Part shown: piece by piece, positions 61,251 to 64,000 of the stretch
Numbering within the stretch: position 1 is the first letter of the stretch
How the letters are laid out: the number at the start of each line of letters is the position of its first letter
Source of the DNA: Botrytis cinerea B05.10
Lineage: Eukaryota > Ascomycota > Leotiomycetes > Helotiales > Sclerotiniaceae
Length of the DNA: 64,000 nt
Reading direction: 5' to 3'
NCBI RefSeq assembly: GCF_000143535.2
Contig: NC_037312.1
Span: forward strand, 2,542,001-2,606,000
The notes under the pieces: model-generated
The model's input: the letters and a program-made list of their open reading frames with translations, nothing else
Told to the model about the DNA's origin: nothing
Databases searched by the model: none
Translations under genes and position numbers: made by a program

Positions 61251-64000
61251 TTATTTAAAGTAATTGCATACTGATTCGAAAAAAAAAATTTATCATAGAA
61301 AAGAATTAATTGAAACTCTATTTCAATATTATTAATAGATTGAAAAATAAAAAAGTACTTACCTAGGTAGGTGCTTATATTTAACTGGAACTAGAAGGTC
61401 TATAAAAAAAAAAGTTAAAATAAGCACCATCAATCATTTTATTCAATATTATTAATGCAAATATATTTATGGAAAAACATATGATGTCTAGGTAGGAAAA
61501 AAAAGGGAGAAGAAACGGAAAATGAATTAATGTATCAAATAATATAAAACCTTATTAAAAACAAGTACTAATATAAAAATGTAAAATTTCATAAATTCGA
61601 CTACCCAACTCCCTTATTAATTATAAGAGATACTTGATTCCTTTTATAATTATAACTAAAAGAATCATTAATCAGAATAATGATTTCTTAAAAGGTCTCC
61701 AGGATTTAATATAATGAATAATATAAAGGGTTTTGTTTGTTTATAGAAATATTTGAGATTAATATTTATATATCTGAATTTCTCATGATATCAAATAAAA
61801 TCATTATAAAAGAATTTGATAGTTGATAGTATGAGAATTTGAATTTGAAAATAAATATGAATTTATATTAAGTTTTGTTTTTTTATAATCATTAATGAAG
61901 AGTTTTGATTTTCATTTAAGTCATGAAACATATTTCTAATGTTATTAATAAGAGATCATGAATTAAATTTAGAATTAAATATGTTATACAATATATTAAT
62001 AATATTAAAAACATCGATAATATAACTGTTATTAATATTTATATTTTTTCTAATTACATAGGATACTGAATATTTGAAATTATTGAATATACCTAAGACT
62101 AATACTTACTTATATTCTAAACAAATATTGAAAATCTTATTACATATTTAATAGCCTTATCATCAAAAATATAGAAGTCTAAGTTAATAGATTCCAAATT
62201 ATATCTGGGTATGTTATTTATTTCCTAATTTCGAATATAACATAACTATACCCAATGTGTTCATTTTTATTAATATGTTATTCTGATTTTTTTAAAAAGA
62301 TTATTGTCTTATTATTCACAAATATTATTTACTAATTTTGAATTCTTTTATAATAATTTTTGGTTCGATTTTAAAATGAGATTAATACAACATTTACAAA
62401 TAAAATATAACGATCGAAATTCAAATTTAGAGATTATAGAAAAAAGTTAAGGAAATTGTTAAATGTCAGTTTTAAAAATATCAATTTTTACTCCATGTTC
62501 TCTAATAATTATCAGAAAAGAAATATGTTTAAGTAGAGGATATACAGCATTGATAATATCAATAAAAAAATATAAATTATAACATAGCTTTTTCGGGAAT
62601 TGCTTTTTAAAAGAAATAGCAACTAAAATAATCTTTGAAATCAATGAAATTGCTTGTACTACAATAACTACCTAGGTAGTATTCTATTAATAAATGAACT
62701 TAATATATTTTTCAACTTTAATACTAATCACTATAGTTTGACCTATACAATTCAATCTAAAAACCTTTGATTTTTTCTATCTTATATTTCAAAACCATAA
62801 AATAGGAAAAGAATTACATGAATAATAATAATTCTATGTAATAAGAATGCCAATATACTGTAACAATCTCGATGAAGATTTAAATACAAGATACAAAATA
62901 CAAAACGTTTCTGATTTTTTTATAATAGAAAGATTTGAATCTATTACCTACGTATTGATTCTTTTAATTTCATTTCTTCGAAGAAATTTTGCATAGTTAT
63001 TCACGAAATCTATAATATTCTTCTAGATCTATAAAAGAAATTCTTTAATTTAAAATAGTTGATTTTTAAACCCAAATTTTAAAATCCTCTTTTAGAGAAA
63101 ATTAATATGTCTATAAGGATTTCTTTGCCTAATTATTTATTCATTTGTCATTCAAAGATACCATGTCAATATTTATAATATCAACTACCTAGGTACCTAA
63201 GTAATTTCTAAATTTTGTGTTATAATTTTTGTTGATAAAATATACACCATTGAATATCCTATTTTTATATAAACAAAAATATTTTAGAAGTACATTTCAA
63301 TTTTTTTATGGTATTCCTTCATTACTAATTAGGTATATTTTATTACAGCTAAATACTCAATTTTATAAAATATTGTAATTTCGGCTTCAAAACATACCGA
63401 GGTATTTGTTATTCAATAGCTTCCAATTTGTAAATATGATTTTATTTATAAGTTCGAAGATACTGTCAATTTTAAAGCTTTATGAATCAAATTTAATTAC
63501 TTCTATTTATATTGAGATAGGTATTCTGAGTTAACATGTTCTATTTCAAATCCTAATTTTTCATTTTTGATTTTAGTTTTGAAATCAAACTTCAAATATT
63601 CTATTATAATTTGACGGTTTTAGTTTTGAATTATAGTGTTAAACTATAGTTAATAAACATAAAAAGTGTAGATGCAAGTTTGAATCATAAGATTCTGAGT
63701 CAAAACTCATACAGTGTAGGTAATGGAATGAGATATAGAATTGTTTGGTTGTTAAATTGTTTAAGTTGGTGATTGTTTTAGTACCATTGTATAGTGCGGC
63801 CTTCTCATAGTATATATATATACTACTATCTATATTAAAATCAAAATAAATCAAAATAATTTAGGGTTTATCTTATTGATAGGAAAGCTTTGTGATTTCT
63901 TTTCAAGATTACAAAGTTACCTATCTAGGTACCTAGGTAGATAATCTATTATTCATTTACTTAAAATCATTTTGTTTTTGCTTGTACTTCATATAATTAG

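Larger units (their letters stand above)
49381..64000. other. Extremely AT-rich, gene-free block
   Basis: About 14.6 kb. Lines I counted range from roughly 10 to 25 percent G+C, against about half in nearby exons. Open frames are short and biased to Ile/Asn/Lys/Tyr/Phe, with no domain. The sequence is full of TA steps, as expected after RIP (C to T at CpA). It contains fold-back elements, ACCTAGGT palindromes and tandem arrays listed separately. It may be a RIP-degraded transposon island or part of a regional centromere. Confidence 0.85.

Noticed and set aside
49381..64000. Mitochondrial DNA inserted in the nucleus
   Set aside because: High AT content suggested this, but I saw no mitochondrial genes, rRNA or tRNA, and the TA-rich pattern fits RIP better.

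Overview
This window is nuclear DNA of a filamentous ascomycete (Pezizomycotina). The evidence is short GT-AG introns (mostly 45-120 nt) with CTAAC/CTGAC-like branch points, pyrimidine-rich leaders before start codons, typical fungal gene families, and a long AT-rich block like those left by repeat-induced point mutation (RIP). Gene style and the AT-rich/GC-normal contrast suggest Leotiomycetes (Botrytis/Sclerotinia-like). That placement is inference only.

Layout. Bases 1-8,700 are gene-poor, with many simple repeats and a few coding-like scraps. The enolase-phosphatase gene (UTR4) lies at 8,702-10,608 with an unusually long intron. Bases 10,609-16,226 are again almost gene-free. At 16,227-18,578 (minus) there is a multi-exon gene whose C-terminal half matches the fungal GH3/N-acetyltransferase fusion family, but no GH3 catalytic barrel is visible upstream. 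From 20,970 to 40,793 genes are dense: CENP-I/Mis6, a small subunit of serine palmitoyltransferase, a mitochondrial GGQ release-factor-like protein, an alpha/beta hydrolase, an F-box/LRR protein, RAD9, an ATS1/KTI13-like RCC1 protein, ribosomal protein L7, ISA2, a short-chain dehydrogenase and kynureninase. A 4.3-kb repeat-rich spacer precedes NAD-specific glutamate dehydrogenase (45,074-48,446).

From about 49 kb to the right edge the DNA is extremely AT-rich and has no credible gene. It contains fold-back/MITE-like elements sharing one terminal inverted repeat, a strongly over-represented palindrome ACCTAGGT (13 copies), and short tandem arrays. It could be a RIP-degraded transposon island or the flank of a regional centromere.

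The genes are independent housekeeping units, mostly in divergent or convergent pairs; there is no biosynthetic cluster. Processes represented are methionine salvage, kinetochore assembly, sphingolipid synthesis, mitochondrial ribosome rescue, ubiquitin targeting, DNA-damage checkpoint, tRNA/diphthamide modification, translation, Fe-S assembly, tryptophan catabolism and glutamate catabolism. The best new small feature is a C/D-box snoRNA inside RPL7 intron 2, whose guide matches the LSU rRNA stretch that carries Gm805 in yeast.

Exon boundaries were worked out by hand from splice motifs, reading phase and family expectation, so single junctions may be off by a few bases.
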